The position numbers and the translations under genes were made by a program. The notes below the pieces were generated by a model. That model ran no database searches. It was not told where the DNA came from and saw only the letters and a list, made by a program, of their open reading frames with translations. DNA of 64,000 nucleotides from Cepaea nemoralis (lineage: Eukaryota; Mollusca; Gastropoda; Stylommatophora; Helicidae), in assembly GCA_014155875.1 (NCBI GenBank), contig JACEFZ010027946.1:1-64000 (forward strand). Direction: 5' to 3'. Of the stretch, positions 21,711 to 31,189 are shown piece after piece. Positions within the stretch are counted from its first letter, which is position 1; the number at the start of each line of letters is the position of its first letter.

Positions 21711-21737
21711 ATAGTAGTAGTAGAAGAAGAAGAAGGA

Positions 21738-21771
<34 letters not shown>

Positions 21772-21990
21772 ATGAGGAGGAGGAGGAGGAGGAGAAGCAG
21801 AAGAAGAAGAAGAAGAAGAGATAAAGAAGAAGAAGAGGAAGAAGAGATAAAGAAAAAGAAGAGGAAGAAGAGATAAAGAAGAAGAAGAAGAGATAAAGAA
21901 GAAGAAGAGGGAGAAGATAAGAAAAAGAAGAAGAAGAAGAGGAGGAGGAGGGGGGAGGGGCGGAGATGAAGAAGGAGAAGAAGGTCGCCA
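21597..21990. repeat. Compound purine-rich microsatellite
   Basis: The order is (AGC)n, GAGGAGGCGAAGAGGAGG, (TAG)n, (AAG)n, (AAT)n, (GAG)n and long AAGAAG/AGATAAAG stretches. The complementary strand gives a poly-Leu/Ser/Phe frame that is an artefact. It begins at the GA-rich 3' tail of the family C SINE and probably grew from it. Confidence 0.93.
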
Positions 21991-21999
21991 GAAACTGGT

Positions 22000-22262
22000 C
22001 TCCATAATGATGAGGCTAGTACCCGGAATGGTGGGCCAATACTTCTAAAACCAGCCTAAAACACATTTCCAAGTTCTCTGACCATGATTAACATCGACAA
22101 GCCACGTCTGACACACAGGTGAAGCAGTAGAAGTGTGGAGGAAGTATTGTCTACCCATAGTATAGATCTTACACAGCTGAAAGATAGACAACAAACACAT
22201 ATACAAATCAAATACACGACACAACATTTTGGATGACCTCAACAGTTCACGAACTGAATTAA
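22000..22262. other. Intronic sequence downstream of HCCS exon 3
   Basis: No repeat family or exon recognised; also searched for the missing HCCS segment. Confidence 0.5.
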
Positions 22263-22267
22263 CTTAC

Positions 22268-22388
22268 TCTGCGTGTAATGCCTCCCATTTCAACACCTCT
22301 CTCCAGGCAAGCTCATGATTTGCGTTGTGAATTTTCATCATGTTTTTGACATTTTCTGAAGCCATGTCTGTTTCTTTAAATATCCACC
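22268..22388 (-). CDS. HCCS: Cytochrome c heme lyase, third visible coding exon
   Basis: This exon carries the heme-binding segment. On the minus strand a CCAG acceptor (22389-22392) is followed by GG TGG, which completes the Gly-Trp pair begun in the previous exon. The translation continues IFKETDMASENVKNMMKIHN, then [19 protein letters not shown]. Human HCCS has [24 protein letters not shown] at the same place, and the His of KIHN corresponds to human H154, the axial heme ligand. The exon ends GCAGA followed by the strong donor GTAAGT (22262-22267). It ends after two bases of a codon. The next segment of the family (human about 175-203, with CP, RFGG and SPRA motifs) should follow but is not found; the next visible exon is at 16885. 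Confidence 0.95.
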
Positions 22389-22404
22389 CTGGACAAAACA
22401 CATC

Positions 22405-22881
22405 ATTCTATATTCTGGGCTTCACACGTAACCAAGAATTAATTCTATATTCTGAGTTTTACACATAACCAAGAATTCATTCTATATTCTGAGTTTTACA
22501 CATAACCAAGAATTCATTCTATATTCTAGGCTTCACACGTAACCAAGAATTCATTCTATATTCTAGGCTTCACACGTAACCAAGAATTCATTCTTTATTC
22601 TGGGCTTGACATGTAACCAAGAATTCATCTATATTCTGGGCTTGACACGTAACCAAGAATTCATTCTATATTCTGGGCTTCATACATAACCAAGAATTCA
22701 TTCTATATTCTGGGCTTGACATGTAACCAAGAATTCATTCTATATTCTGAGCTTCACACGTAACCAAGAATGCATTCTATATTCTGGGCTTTACACGTAA
22801 CCAAGAATTCATTCTATATTCTGGGCTTTACACGTAACCAAGAATTCATTCTATATTCTGGGCTTCACACGTAACCAACAA
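22405..22881. repeat. Minisatellite of 37-bp units, about 13 copies
   Basis: Units contain ATTCTATATTCTGGGCTTCA, then CACGTAACCAAGAATTC. Variants are CTGAGTTTTACACAT and GGGCTTGACATG. It begins 17 bp upstream of the HCCS exon 3 acceptor region, so the branch point and polypyrimidine tract of that intron lie at its edge. Confidence 0.95.
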
Positions 22882-22894
22882 TTAATGAATACAA

Positions 22895-23100
22895 TTGCAT
22901 GTCCTTTGCAGGACAATCAACCTCAGCCTCTATTGGCTGTTTGTGGTTTACTGGAAAATTTCACGTTCAGTAGTTTGCATTGCTTTTCGAACAAGAGGTC
23001 AATACTGAAGTGCAGCTGATCGGAGTGTGGAACTAACCCACTACGCCAACAGTCAGAAGAGAAAGTTTAAGCATGTTAAACCTCTCAGCCAGACTGACCC
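22895..23100 (-). repeat. SINE family B copy
   Basis: GCATGTCCTTTGCAGGACAA, CACGTTCAGTAGTTTGCATT, CAAGAGGTCAATACTGAAG and GAAAGTTTAAGCATGTTAAA appear in the family order. The right end (GTTAAACCTCTCAGCCAGAC) is the tRNA-like head on the minus strand. Confidence 0.78.
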
Positions 23101-23147
23101 CAAGCATTTTGGGATACGAAAAATAAAAATGAAAGAAACCTTTACTT

Positions 23148-23253
23148 GATCCTAACACTCACTCTTATTCTAACTATAACCCTCACTCTAACCTTAACCC
23201 TTATTCTACCCTTAACTCTAACAACAACTCTTAACTCTAACCCTCATCCTCGC
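23148..23253 (+). repeat. Degenerate telomere-like repeat, left arm of inverted pair
   Basis: The segment is built from CTAACCCT-like words (TTAACCCTTATTCTACCC, CTCTAACCCTCATCCTCGC). It is the reverse complement, with a few changes, of 26050-26141. Its C-rich words resemble degenerate TAACCC telomeric repeats. Confidence 0.85.
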
Positions 23254-23479
23254 AACACTATACTATCTTAGCTTCCAGTCGGATGTGGTACTGTTGTTAG
23301 ACTAACTGGTATCCAATAAGTGTATCATGCTGACTGTCTTTAACTTCCCAGACAATCTTCTAGTACCTATATTATGAGACTGGATTTATCCTGGCAGCAC
23401 ACCATCAGATCAAGAACATGTGTATCATACTATATACTGCTCATACTTCAGTATGCGTAGGAAGAGAGAGTAGGAAGAA

Positions 23480-23600
23480 ACTGTAGACCACAGAGATGTG
23501 GTTTCTAAGTAGAATGCTAAGAATCCCACAGACAGTTTAAAGACCAATGTCAAAGTACGTCCTTAGTCTAATTAACCAAAGTATTTGATCACCCACTGTA
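23480..23600 (+). pseudogene. LINE fragment, RT 3' region
   Basis: The frame reads TTEMWFLSRMLRIPQTV, matching the EMWFLRKMQRIPWTDR motif of the RTE-like LINE. It is cut by a stop after VP-like residues, and the rest is eroded. Confidence 0.65.
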
Positions 23601-24079
23601 AGTGCAGATACATTACAATGGTCATGTCACCACAAGAGCCATCATTTCAAGAACAGCTATATCACAATGGCAACCCCACTAAAAGTTTCATTATTTCAAG
23701 AGCAGACATACAACAATGAAAATCACAAAAGAGTAATAATTTCAAAAGCAGACACAAAACAATGGTAATCAATGAAAATGGATACAGGAAATTGCAGACA
23801 ACCTGGGCATGAGGGTGCCTGAAAACTGGCAAAGGATGAAGTAGCTTTTGGGCACTCCACGATGACAGCAAAGTTCTGCAAAGAACCAGCTACATAATGC
23901 TGGTAAGACTAAAATGTCAGCTGTAATTTGTCAACTTTCAACTGATCTCTTCTCGTGATATCTGTCAATCTGGACGAATAGCCTGTTGTTTAATTTAGAT
24001 TCCCGACTGCATGAAGTGAGACACAGTCAATGATGAATGCTAATTACTGAGTTAAAAGCACTGGAAAACATTATGATGA

Positions 24080-24262
24080 CTGGAAATATCAGAGGCAGAA
24101 GAGGCATGAGCAGAGAAAAATAAAACGATGCTTGACGGGCTGAGATGGTAAATGGAGGAGCATCAATAGAAATGATCCAGACCACGAGGGATCAAGATTT
24201 CTGGAGATGTAAGAACATCAAGATGCCAGTTCACAGAGCACATGATGATGATCACTGAGCCA
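24080..24262 (+). pseudogene. LINE 3' end fragment
   Basis: The broken frames read RGRRGMSREK, NGGASIEMIQTTRDQDFWRC and KMPVHRAHDDDH. They match the LINE C-terminus also present on the minus strand at 13845-14135 (HGGVSAELIQNTKDRDLWRD). It ends at a GATGATGAT tail about 40 bp from HCCS exon 2. Confidence 0.75.
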
Positions 24263-24268
24263 CACTAA

Positions 24269-24291
24269 CACACACACACACACACACACAC
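24269..24291. repeat. (CA)n microsatellite next to the exon 2 donor
   Basis: A dinucleotide run on the plus strand, (TG)n on the HCCS coding strand. It lies 11 bp inside the intron from the GTGAAC donor at 24297-24302. Confidence 0.9.
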
Positions 24292-24302
24292 CAACTGTTC
24301 AC

Positions 24303-24453
24303 CTTTTCTCAGCATAGAACTGTAGAATGCTTGCTGTGCTGGGTGGGTCCAAGTTTCCTCAGCGGCAACTGCTGGAGTGTTGGAGGTGACCCCGTCTTTG
24401 TTAGACAACAGTAGAGGCTCATCTGGTGCTGGTGGCATGTCTGCTGGGGGAAT
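24303..24453 (-). CDS. HCCS: Cytochrome c heme lyase, second coding exon
   Basis: On the minus strand a TGCCAG acceptor precedes IPPADMPPAPDEPLLLSN, then KDGVTSNTPAVA, ETWTHPAQQAFYSSMLRKG. This aligns with the human segment containing MPPPNQTPAPDQP and [20 protein letters not shown], the start of the conserved catalytic region. The exon ends AAAAG followed by GTGAAC (donor), leaving one base that joins GG of the next exon to form Gly before Trp. The start is phase 0 and fits the phase 0 end of exon 1. The length is 151 bp. No frame damage is seen. Confidence 0.95.
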
Positions 24454-24599
24454 CTGGCAGCATGAAACAACAATGTCATACACACGCATATTTGTATATT
24501 TATATATGAAAATAAGTCAACAAGGACACTTTTTTTGTTGCGTTCACTCGATGCGAACTCAAGCCTTGTTCATTCATGTGCTACTACTTCTCTGCACTG

Positions 24600-24800
24600 G
24601 ATTAATGTTTGTGTGTCCCTCACCATCAGGCTTCTGACTTCAGAGGTACTTGTAATTTACATCCCCAAGTCAAGAGTCAAGGACGAGAAGTTAATATTTT
24701 AGTCCAACTGACTGGTGTAGGGGTTAAATCCACTACCTCCAAATTGGCACACCAGAAGTTTAAGAGCCAGCGCTCTTTTCCATTTGGCCACGCTGACCTC
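24600..24800 (-). repeat. SINE family A copy
   Basis: TCTGACTTCAGAGGTACTTG, TAATTTACATCCCCAAGTC, GACTGGTGTAGGGGTTAAAT and CACACCAGAAGTTTAAGAG match family A at 14400-14640. The tRNA-like head is at the right end on the minus strand (GCGTGGCCAAATGGAAAAGA). It lies in HCCS intron 1. Confidence 0.85.
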
Positions 24801-24884
24801 CAAAGACCATTTTTATATGCCTTGATGTGTACTAGGCACATTGTGCTAGCCACATATTTCTTCAACCAATTTACACTCTCATGT

Positions 24885-25100
24885 TCTTCTTCTTTGTTTT
24901 CTTCTTCTTCTCTTCCTCCATATACTTGAGTGAACTGTTGGGGGAGAGGAGGCGGGGGGAGGGTGTAAAGATATGTTATGCGCTCTTTCTAGTGCTTTTT
25001 GTAAGCTGGTATTAATTTCTCTAAGGTTGTTCTTGATACCATCACTCCAGCTTCTATGCGGTCTTCTCCTTGCTCTGTAACCATTATATTTCTTCAATGT
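24885..25100 (-). pseudogene. LINE 3' end fragment with GAA-rich tail
   Basis: The minus-strand frame reads RRRPHRSWSDGIKNNLREIN and SLQKALERAHNISLHPPP, followed by a (GAA)-rich tail at 24885-24915. This is the C-terminus of another RTE-like LINE. A similar tail lies at 40625-40680. Confidence 0.8.
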
Positions 25101-25129
25101 GGCTCTCTGTGACAGATGGCATCAGGGTA

Positions 25130-25215
25130 TTCTTGAGAGGTAGCCACACTCTAGGGTGATGTGGGCAATATCATTCTTGCCACCTTTATTTCCCATTACA
25201 TTTCATGGTACCTAG
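25130..25215 (-). repeat. Dispersed repeat Z, partial
   Basis: GGTGATGTGGGCAATATCAT and GCCACCTTTATTTCCCATTA resemble 27445-27490 (GGTGATGGGGTCAATGTCAC, GCCGCCTTTATTTCCCAGAA). A similar piece is at 62160-62210. Confidence 0.45.
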
Positions 25216-25442
25216 TTGCAGCATAGAATAGCCGACAACCAAAACTGACACCCGACGAAAGATTTGTCCCTAAACTCAAGGTATTTATCCAGCTAACCTT
25301 CTGAGGGTATGATGTAATGCAACATTTACAGGACCAGCTCATTATAGCAGTCGGCTGAGCATTCTATGTGGAGACTCCAGTTATTAGGTACAGAACAACA
25401 CATATTATCACCCCTGCAGTAAAAGAACCTGTCCCTTTGTAA

Positions 25443-25808
25443 GCCAAATCCAGTTGTATCTACCACTTTACATGCAGGTGCCAGTCTACCTACATCGGCA
25501 GAACAGAGAGGCAGTTAAATAACAGGGTGTTCGAACACATACCCAATTGGATTGACAATGTAATAAACAAAGACACCGGGAACCTGGCCAAGCTGACACA
25601 CCACAAACCTCCTATGTCATCAACTGGACAACACATTTTGGAAACCGGACACGTAGATAGGGGCAATGTGTTTCACATGTTGTTTAACACACAAAATGAC
25701 TGCTTGTTAAAGGTCGCTAAAGCAATCACCATTAATCGGCAGAAGCCAGTCTTGTGCAGACAGAAAGACATATATAGTCAGTTTAAAATTACCGTGGTAG
25801 ACAATTGA
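25443..25808 (+). pseudogene. Penelope-like element, GIY-YIG endonuclease domain
   Basis: The frame reads AKSSCIYHFTCRCQSTYIGR, TERQLNNRVFEHIPNW, then SSTGQHILETGHV, LLKVAKAITINRQKPVLCRQ and a terminal ITVVDN stop. The order CIYxFxCxCxxxYIGRTER-L--R--EHIPxW is the GIY-YIG endonuclease module at the C-terminus of Penelope-like retroelements, with the two Cys of the zinc-binding part (CRC), and the YIG, Arg and Glu active-site positions kept. Only this 3' part is present; the reverse transcriptase is absent, so it is a 5'-truncated copy. The 3' untranslated end (25809-25965) recurs at 43113-43200, 43312-43415 and 51690-51885. It sits inside HCCS intron 1, opposite in strand. Confidence 0.9.
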
Positions 25809-25965
25809 AAATACTGTGGGTATATGTGTATATTTCAGCTTGAATGACTTATCTAATCTCTTTAGTTTATGTTGTGTGAATTCTGCAGTATGTACCTGAC
25901 GAGATGCAAGGAAATATGTCAGGTAATAAATCGTGCAATCTATTGTTGTGTAATCGTTATTTAAA
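25809..25965 (+). repeat. Penelope-like element 3' end with hammerhead-like core
   Basis: The region after the stop contains CTGACGA (25896-25902), then GATGCAAG, then GAAA (25911-25914), and ends AATAAATCGTGCAATCTATTG. The CTGAYGA...GAAA pair is the conserved core of hammerhead ribozymes, which are known in Penelope-like elements. Helix II would be very short here. Other copies keep the same core (43138-43156 and 51708-51726 on the minus strand). Confidence 0.55.
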
Positions 25966-26049
25966 TGCATTATGGGATCAGAATTAGGATAAGGGCTGGG
26001 GCTAGCGTTAGAATAAATGCTGTAGTAGGGTGTTAGGGTTTGAGTAATG

Positions 26050-26141
26050 GCGAGGATGAGGGTTAGAATTAAGAGTTGTTGTTAGAGTTAAGGGTAGAAT
26101 AAGAGTTGGTTAGAGTTAGAATAAGAGTGAGTGTAAGGATC
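26050..26141 (-). repeat. Degenerate telomere-like repeat, right arm of inverted pair
   Basis: GCGAGGATGAGGGTTAGAAT, GAGTTAAGGGTAGAATAAGA and GAGTGAGTGTAAGGATC are the inverse of 23148-23253. The adjacent 25975-26049 has further TTAGGG words (GGTGTTAGGGTTTGAG). Confidence 0.85.
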
Positions 26142-26279
26142 AAGGTTAGGATAATGACAAAAAGAAAATAAGCAACCCAGCGTGTATGGTGGACTTGTGC
26201 AAGATCTTTCGTAGTTGGAAATTATAAAGAGCTGGCTACAACTGAGTGCTCCCTTGGCAACATTCTAAACATGTTGATT

Positions 26280-26395
26280 TATTTGATTGTTTCGGGATTA
26301 GAGGTTTAAAGATTGAACACAACCCACTATTGGCAACGCTGATCATATGCCGGTACAAACCTAAGGCCTTGTCCACGCCTGATTAGAAGCAAACA
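26280..26395 (+). repeat. Solo end of the palindrome family
   Basis: TGTTTCGGGATTAGAGGTTT, AAAGATTGAACACAACCCAC and GGCAACGCTGATCATATGCC match the outer end of the 9534-10333 element, including the TTTCGGGATT motif, then GCCTTGTCCACG. It shows that this end exists alone elsewhere. Confidence 0.75.
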
Positions 26396-26849
26396 TTCTA
26401 AACATGGCGAAAGCTAACCTTTCACCTTCCAATGGAGGAAAGGTCCTCAACAGCTCACACCAAGACCTTTGTAGAGTTTTTAATGAATGGAGTTTGCAGC
26501 TAAGCTTTCTATGGGATGACATAGGCAGTCTCCAACCTTTCATAGCTGCCTCCTATTAGGTGCATGGCAGGTTAAAGCGCTACTATTAATTGATTCCCTC
26601 ATTGGCCATGTAGCACACTTTTCATGGTTTCCCTCTTGCATATATGTAGGATATATATTGGGCATCAAATACACATTCTGACATACACAATGACTGTATG
26701 ATCCTGTAAATAAGGCATACAAAAGTGGTTTCGACCAAGAAAATCCTCAGTAGGAACTATTCAATGTACACAGATAATCTGTGTTCTTGAGCTAGAAGAC
26801 ACTCAGATACAGTGAGCCAACTAAAGCACCCTTTTGGCAATCTCTATGG
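26396..26849. other. Intron 1 sequence without recognisable feature
   Basis: No gene or repeat family recognised. Confidence 0.45.
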
Positions 26850-27040
26850 CAAAGCTGCTAATCCACCTGCCTCACACCCCAAAGGCAGTGGATTCTTTTC
26901 ATTCAGTTCACAAGTACAATTTTCTCAAAGATTCATGGGTTAGTCGCTGGTGCTACAGAGTTTGTGCTTTGTGCGACCTTTTTAGCAGGCCCCTCTGTGG
27001 AAAGAGACAGAGCCATATAGGATGAAAACCGGTGCAATGA
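26850..27040 (+). repeat. SINE family G copy
   Basis: GTACAATTTTCTCAAAGATT, GTTAGTCGCTGGTGCTACAG, AGTTTGTGCTTTGTGCGACC, TGTGGAAAGAGACAGAGCC and CCGGTGCAATGATG match family G at 59345-59555. The tRNA-like head is eroded. Confidence 0.75.
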
Positions 27041-27439
27041 TGCTGATCCTCTTCCAGTTCCAGTTGTAGAAAAAAAAACTTTCCACCACGTTCAAGTAAC
27101 CTCTGCAGCGTTGATTATATTTGTGGTGGTTCATGGTGCGGTTTAAGTTTGTCTCGTTTTCTGCGCCAGTGTTTGCTGGCTTTTAGATTTTGAAGCGCTT
27201 ATACCTGTGACATCAACTGGGGGATTGTCCGGCAGGTTCTCCTTTGTGTCCGTCTGCTCTGGCAGTTTCTTTAGTTGTAATGGCTTCTGGCTCATCGTTT
27301 TTGATAGGATGTAGTACTCATCATTTGGTTTATTTGCTTTCGTCTTGTCTTTTAAAACTGTATAAAGGATCTCCTTCCAAGCACTGAAGCATATTTACTA
27401 TAGAGTTCTAGCCACATATATTTAAAAGACTAACCAGCA

Positions 27440-27910
27440 CCCAGTGGGTGATGGGGTCAATGTCACATCGGCCGCCTTTATTTCCCAGAACAAAAAACTG
27501 GCACCTTGCCGTCTTCACAGATGATTGTTATTTTGCTTCAATAAAAAAGGCATAATAACCTCCCCATGGCACAAAGCCTAGACTGAATAGTAGAGAACAT
27601 GCGTTGCCCATGCTGCATGATCCCTCTCTCAGCTTGCTTAATTCAGAATAAGGGTAATACCAATACACCTGGAACAAGACAAGCTGCAGAAACTGCAAAC
27701 CAAAGCTCTAACTGTCCACCTGTCATAGCTTCGATCTTAGACCAGTTACTAACCAATGCTTAGGTCCTGGTCTGCCCTGCCATGAAATTTAGTCTTTAGG
27801 TTGCATTTCCTCACACCAGAATAAGGCTTGTACCGTCCTAATTACATTCCTCCACCAAGGCTATTGGCACAACATTCGGCGCTAACAGAAAGCAGGTAGT
27901 GCCGTCTACT
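27440..27910 (-). repeat. Dispersed repeat Z, longest copy
   Basis: This copy joins three blocks found separately elsewhere: GGTGATGGGGTCAATGTCAC (27447), GGCACCTTGCCGTCTTCACA (27500) and CGGCGCTAACAGAAAGCAGG (27877). The last two pair with 17170 and 17000 in reverse. Total length is about 460 bp. Confidence 0.7.
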
Positions 27911-28490
27911 GTCATATGGTAGCTCAGTCATATCTGTTCTGTTTAGTCACATATTGTTATAAATTTAAAAGCAGAAAAAGCATAATTATATAACCTACAC
28001 TATATGGATTAGCACACACGTAACCTACACTTCCCTATGAAAATGTGATGAACACAATAAGAATATCAAATTTGCACACAGGGCAACAGAAAATCCTTTA
28101 TTTAAAATAACCATAGAGACTATATATCCCAATTATATTCGAGAATAGCTGAACCTTTAAGAAAACAAAATAATTTATGCTGAACCCTTACATAATTTGC
28201 ATAAACAGTCATTCTGGTGCCATTTGGTGCAGTCTACACCACTTTTTTGCCTCCTTGTGGGGCACATGGTACCCCCAAAGAGGGTGCCATTTGTTGCAAT
28301 CTGCACCAAGTCTGATGTTGCAGCCTGCAATAATTTGCACCCCCTCTGATGGTACGAATAAGTGCAGTTTTATTTAACCCCCTTGCAAACAATCACTATT
28401 TAATATAATAATACTAAAACAGGCGGTTCTTCTCCTATGACACAATACAACAACATACTTTAACAGCCACTCTGCCAGCAATACACATAC
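27911..28490. other. Intron 1 sequence flanking HCCS exon 1
   Basis: A short imperfect duplication is seen at 28216-28310 (GGTGCCATTTGGTGCAGTCT and GGTGCCATTTGTTGCAATCT). No gene is recognised. Confidence 0.5.
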
Positions 28491-29258
28491 CACATTATCC
28501 ATGCTGATGTCCTTGAACATAGGTCTGGTGTTTACCATCTCCTCTGTCTGTGGAGGCTCCCCGGGAACAACCGTTGGTCTCTGGCTCATCTCATTCACTA
28601 GTGGCACACTGGCCTCTTTCAGACATGGAGCATTTACCTGGTCCACCACAGATGGGCTGGCTTGGGTCATCATTGGTGTAATAGTATAGTTTTCTGGCTG
28701 AGGGCGAGACTCAATCAAACTGTCCAGTTTTACAGGACATTCACTGGCCGCTGACTTGCTGTTGCTGCTGAAACTGTTTTCTTGTGAATTTATAAGTGTT
28801 TTCAAAGGCTCCTGATGTTTGGCTTCCTGCTCTATCATGAACAAAGGTTTCAGATCAGGACTAACTTCAGGTTTTGTCAGTGTTGGAGTTTGGCCAGGAT
28901 GTTCACTGGCTTCTTTTACTGACTTCATCAAAGGCTTTCCTTCAGGAACTTTCTGTGTTCGTGATTTCTGATTCACAAACCTGCTACTGGGCACCATCCT
29001 ACTAGGTTCCAGCTGCCTATGTCTAGAACTATCAACAGCACGCAGCTTCCCAGACACACCTTTCCCATTTCCAATCTGATGCAGTGGATACTCCATTGAG
29101 GGTACAATTAAGGCACCACCTGGCATTAGCTTTACACCTTCATCTGTTACCTTTTTGGTGTCCATATTCATGTCCAGGTGTATGGGTGGTGGACATCCTG
29201 CTCTTCTGTTTTCCTCAAAAAACTCAGTGGCTAGCTGTGTGGAAGCTGCGGCCCCCAT
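28491..29258 (-). CDS. HCCS: Cytochrome c heme lyase, first coding exon
   Basis: Start ATG at 29258-29256 gives MGAAASTQLATEFFEEN, then RRAGCPPPIH. MGAAAS fits an N-myristoylation signal, and HCCS proteins start with such Gly-2 motifs and carry Cys-Pro heme-regulatory motifs in this region; here they are Cys22-Pro23 and Cys174-Pro175. An in-frame ATG 14 codons upstream (29300) is less likely because it lacks the family-like start. The exon encodes 256 residues, much longer than the corresponding part of human HCCS (about 90), and is Pro/Ser/Lys-rich without visible repeats or transposon matches. It ends FKDISMDNV with donor GTATGT (28485-28490), phase 0, joining IPPADMPPAPDEP of exon 2. Whether the long insertion is translated is inferred from its intact frame. 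Confidence 0.88.
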
Positions 29259-29355
29259 GTAGAGTTGCGATTTATAGCACCTAGGTAAAGTATAGAGCAT
29301 ATTGCTATGGTGAAGAGAAGAGACGCTTTATTATGATGAAATGAAATATAAGGGG

Positions 29356-29466
<111 letters not shown>

Positions 29467-29469
29467 GCA

Positions 29470-30580
29470 TAGACTGATATACTGATATGCAGAAAGATAT
29501 ACAGATAGAGAGGTTGATATGCAAGCAGACAGATAGATTGATACGCAGAAAGACAGACACATATAAAGATGGAACAGAAGATAGGCAGAGACAGGCAAAC
29601 AGTTAGACAAAATAAAAAGTGAAAGTGACCACTGGAAGTTATATTTATTTCAAATGCTCTGGTCAAATACAAGTGGTAAGAGAACACATTGCGTGATGAT
29701 TGGGATTCAAGGGGAAGAGATAAACAGACATGCACGTTGCGTGGAATTTAAAAAAGATATCAAAGAAACAGAGAAAGGCATAGTTCAAGAGCAACATGTA
29801 AAGGCAGAGACAGAGTGTCTTCATGATAAAGTACAACAAAATCAATCATATTAATTATTAATCATATAGTATATAATATAGTGTCTACATTATAAAATCG
29901 AACACAATCAATCATGAAATGTCTTCATTGTTATATCAGTCATTGACTCATTAGTCATTAAGTGTCTCCATTACAAAATCTAACACAATAAATCAAGAAT
30001 TACCAAATTAAATTAAAATTGAGCTCAACAAATAAAATATTTCTAGGCCAAATCAGAGTGAAAGATGGGTGGCAAACATTCAAGAGGAGGATAGTTTTGA
30101 TTTAAGGCTAAATTTTATGCAACATTATTACAAAAAGAATAACATCCTATCAAACAAAGTGCATGGGAAAAAAAACAACCTTATTGAAACACAAAGTACA
30201 CCACTATCTTACAAACCTAAACGTACGGTCAACAATTTTCAGGATAAATAGATTTATGTACACTTATAATGGCGCCCATCCAGTTCTGCGTGTCAGCCGT
30301 TGTTCTGGGGAGTATTCACAGTGTCATTATTTACAATTTGTTTTGTGTCTTTTTATATATCTACTGAATACAATTGACATATATATTTAATGTACATTTA
30401 ATTTATAGAACATAACTGTTGGCGCTGACACATTTTTGTAATACGATTATCAAAAAGAGTTTGAAACATTACTTTCAACAATTAGGGGATCCTTCAAGGG
30501 ATGTCACTTCAATTGCGTGAAAGTTTAGATTGTCTGTTTGTTTGATTGTTGATAATCCATTCATTAATTCATTCATTCAT
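29470..30580. other. No recognisable gene (29470-30580)
   Basis: The first 130 bp continue a degenerate GATA/CAGA simple sequence. The rest is AT-rich. Blocks with ATCAATCAT and AATCTAACACAAT repeat loosely at 29850-30000. An (ATTC)n run at 30557-30582 belongs to the tail of the LINE that follows on the minus strand. Confidence 0.5.
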
Positions 30581-30582
30581 TC

Positions 30583-31125
30583 AGTAGCATGTCCTTTGCA
30601 GAACCTCACCCCCATAACAACCTTCCAGAAAACTTATCGATGATAAGCAAGAAGTCCCGCTTCCGATACACCCATCTGGAGATCATTCGCCACATCCTGC
30701 ACCCATCTTCTCTTTGGCCTTCCTCTTCCTCTCTTCCCAGGCATATACCCTTCCATTATTGTTCTCTCCAGACTTTCATGACGTTTCAAGTGACCAAACT
30801 ATATCAATTTTTTTTTTCGTCTTTAATAGCCAACCTTCTTCAGTATTCAGCTCTTGAAGTATGGATGCATTTGTTCGTTTCTGTATCCAAGATATTCTTA
30901 GAACCCGTCTATAACATTTATATTCAAAGGCATTTATGCGCTGTTCAGCTTGTTTAGTAAGTGTCCATGTCTCACGGGCGTATGTTGCAATGGGAAAGAT
31001 GCATGCTCTTAAAAATCTAATTTTTGTAGGCCTATCTGTCCCTCTCCACAATTTATTCAGTTGTTTTAGTCTTTGAAGAGCAATAGCTATTCGTCTGTTA
31101 ACTTCTTCCATTGTGTCACCATTGT
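30583..31125 (-). pseudogene. LINE fragment, RT C-terminus and 3' end
   Basis: The minus-strand frame reads EEVNRRIAIALQRLKQLNKL, TKIRFLRACIFPIATYARET, WTLTKQAEQRINAFEYKCYR and RRVLRISWIQKRTNASIL. This is a LINE subfamily distinct from the main RTE-like one (family motif I-A-YG-E-W modified to IATYARETW). A frameshift lies near 30815, then the GRGRPKRRW-type basic block follows. It ends CTGCAAAGGACATGCTACTG with a (TGAA)n tail. The terminal CTGCAAAGGACATGC matches the 3' end of SINE family B. Confidence 0.88.
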
Positions 31126-31131
31126 TGATTG

Positions 31132-31183
31132 CAATGTTATATTATATTATATTATATTATATTATATTATATTATATTATATA
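31132..31183. repeat. (ATATT)n microsatellite
   Basis: Pentanucleotide TATAT/ATATT units about ten times, abutting the 5' truncation point of the LINE at 31125. Confidence 0.95.
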
Positions 31184-31189
31184 CGAAAT

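Noticed and set aside
21499..22005. 168-codon minus-strand frame rich in Leu, Ser and Phe
   Set aside because: Translation of purine-rich microsatellites and a SINE.
24677..24929. Frames of 62-106 codons on both strands
   Set aside because: They lie in SINE family A and the adjacent LINE tail.
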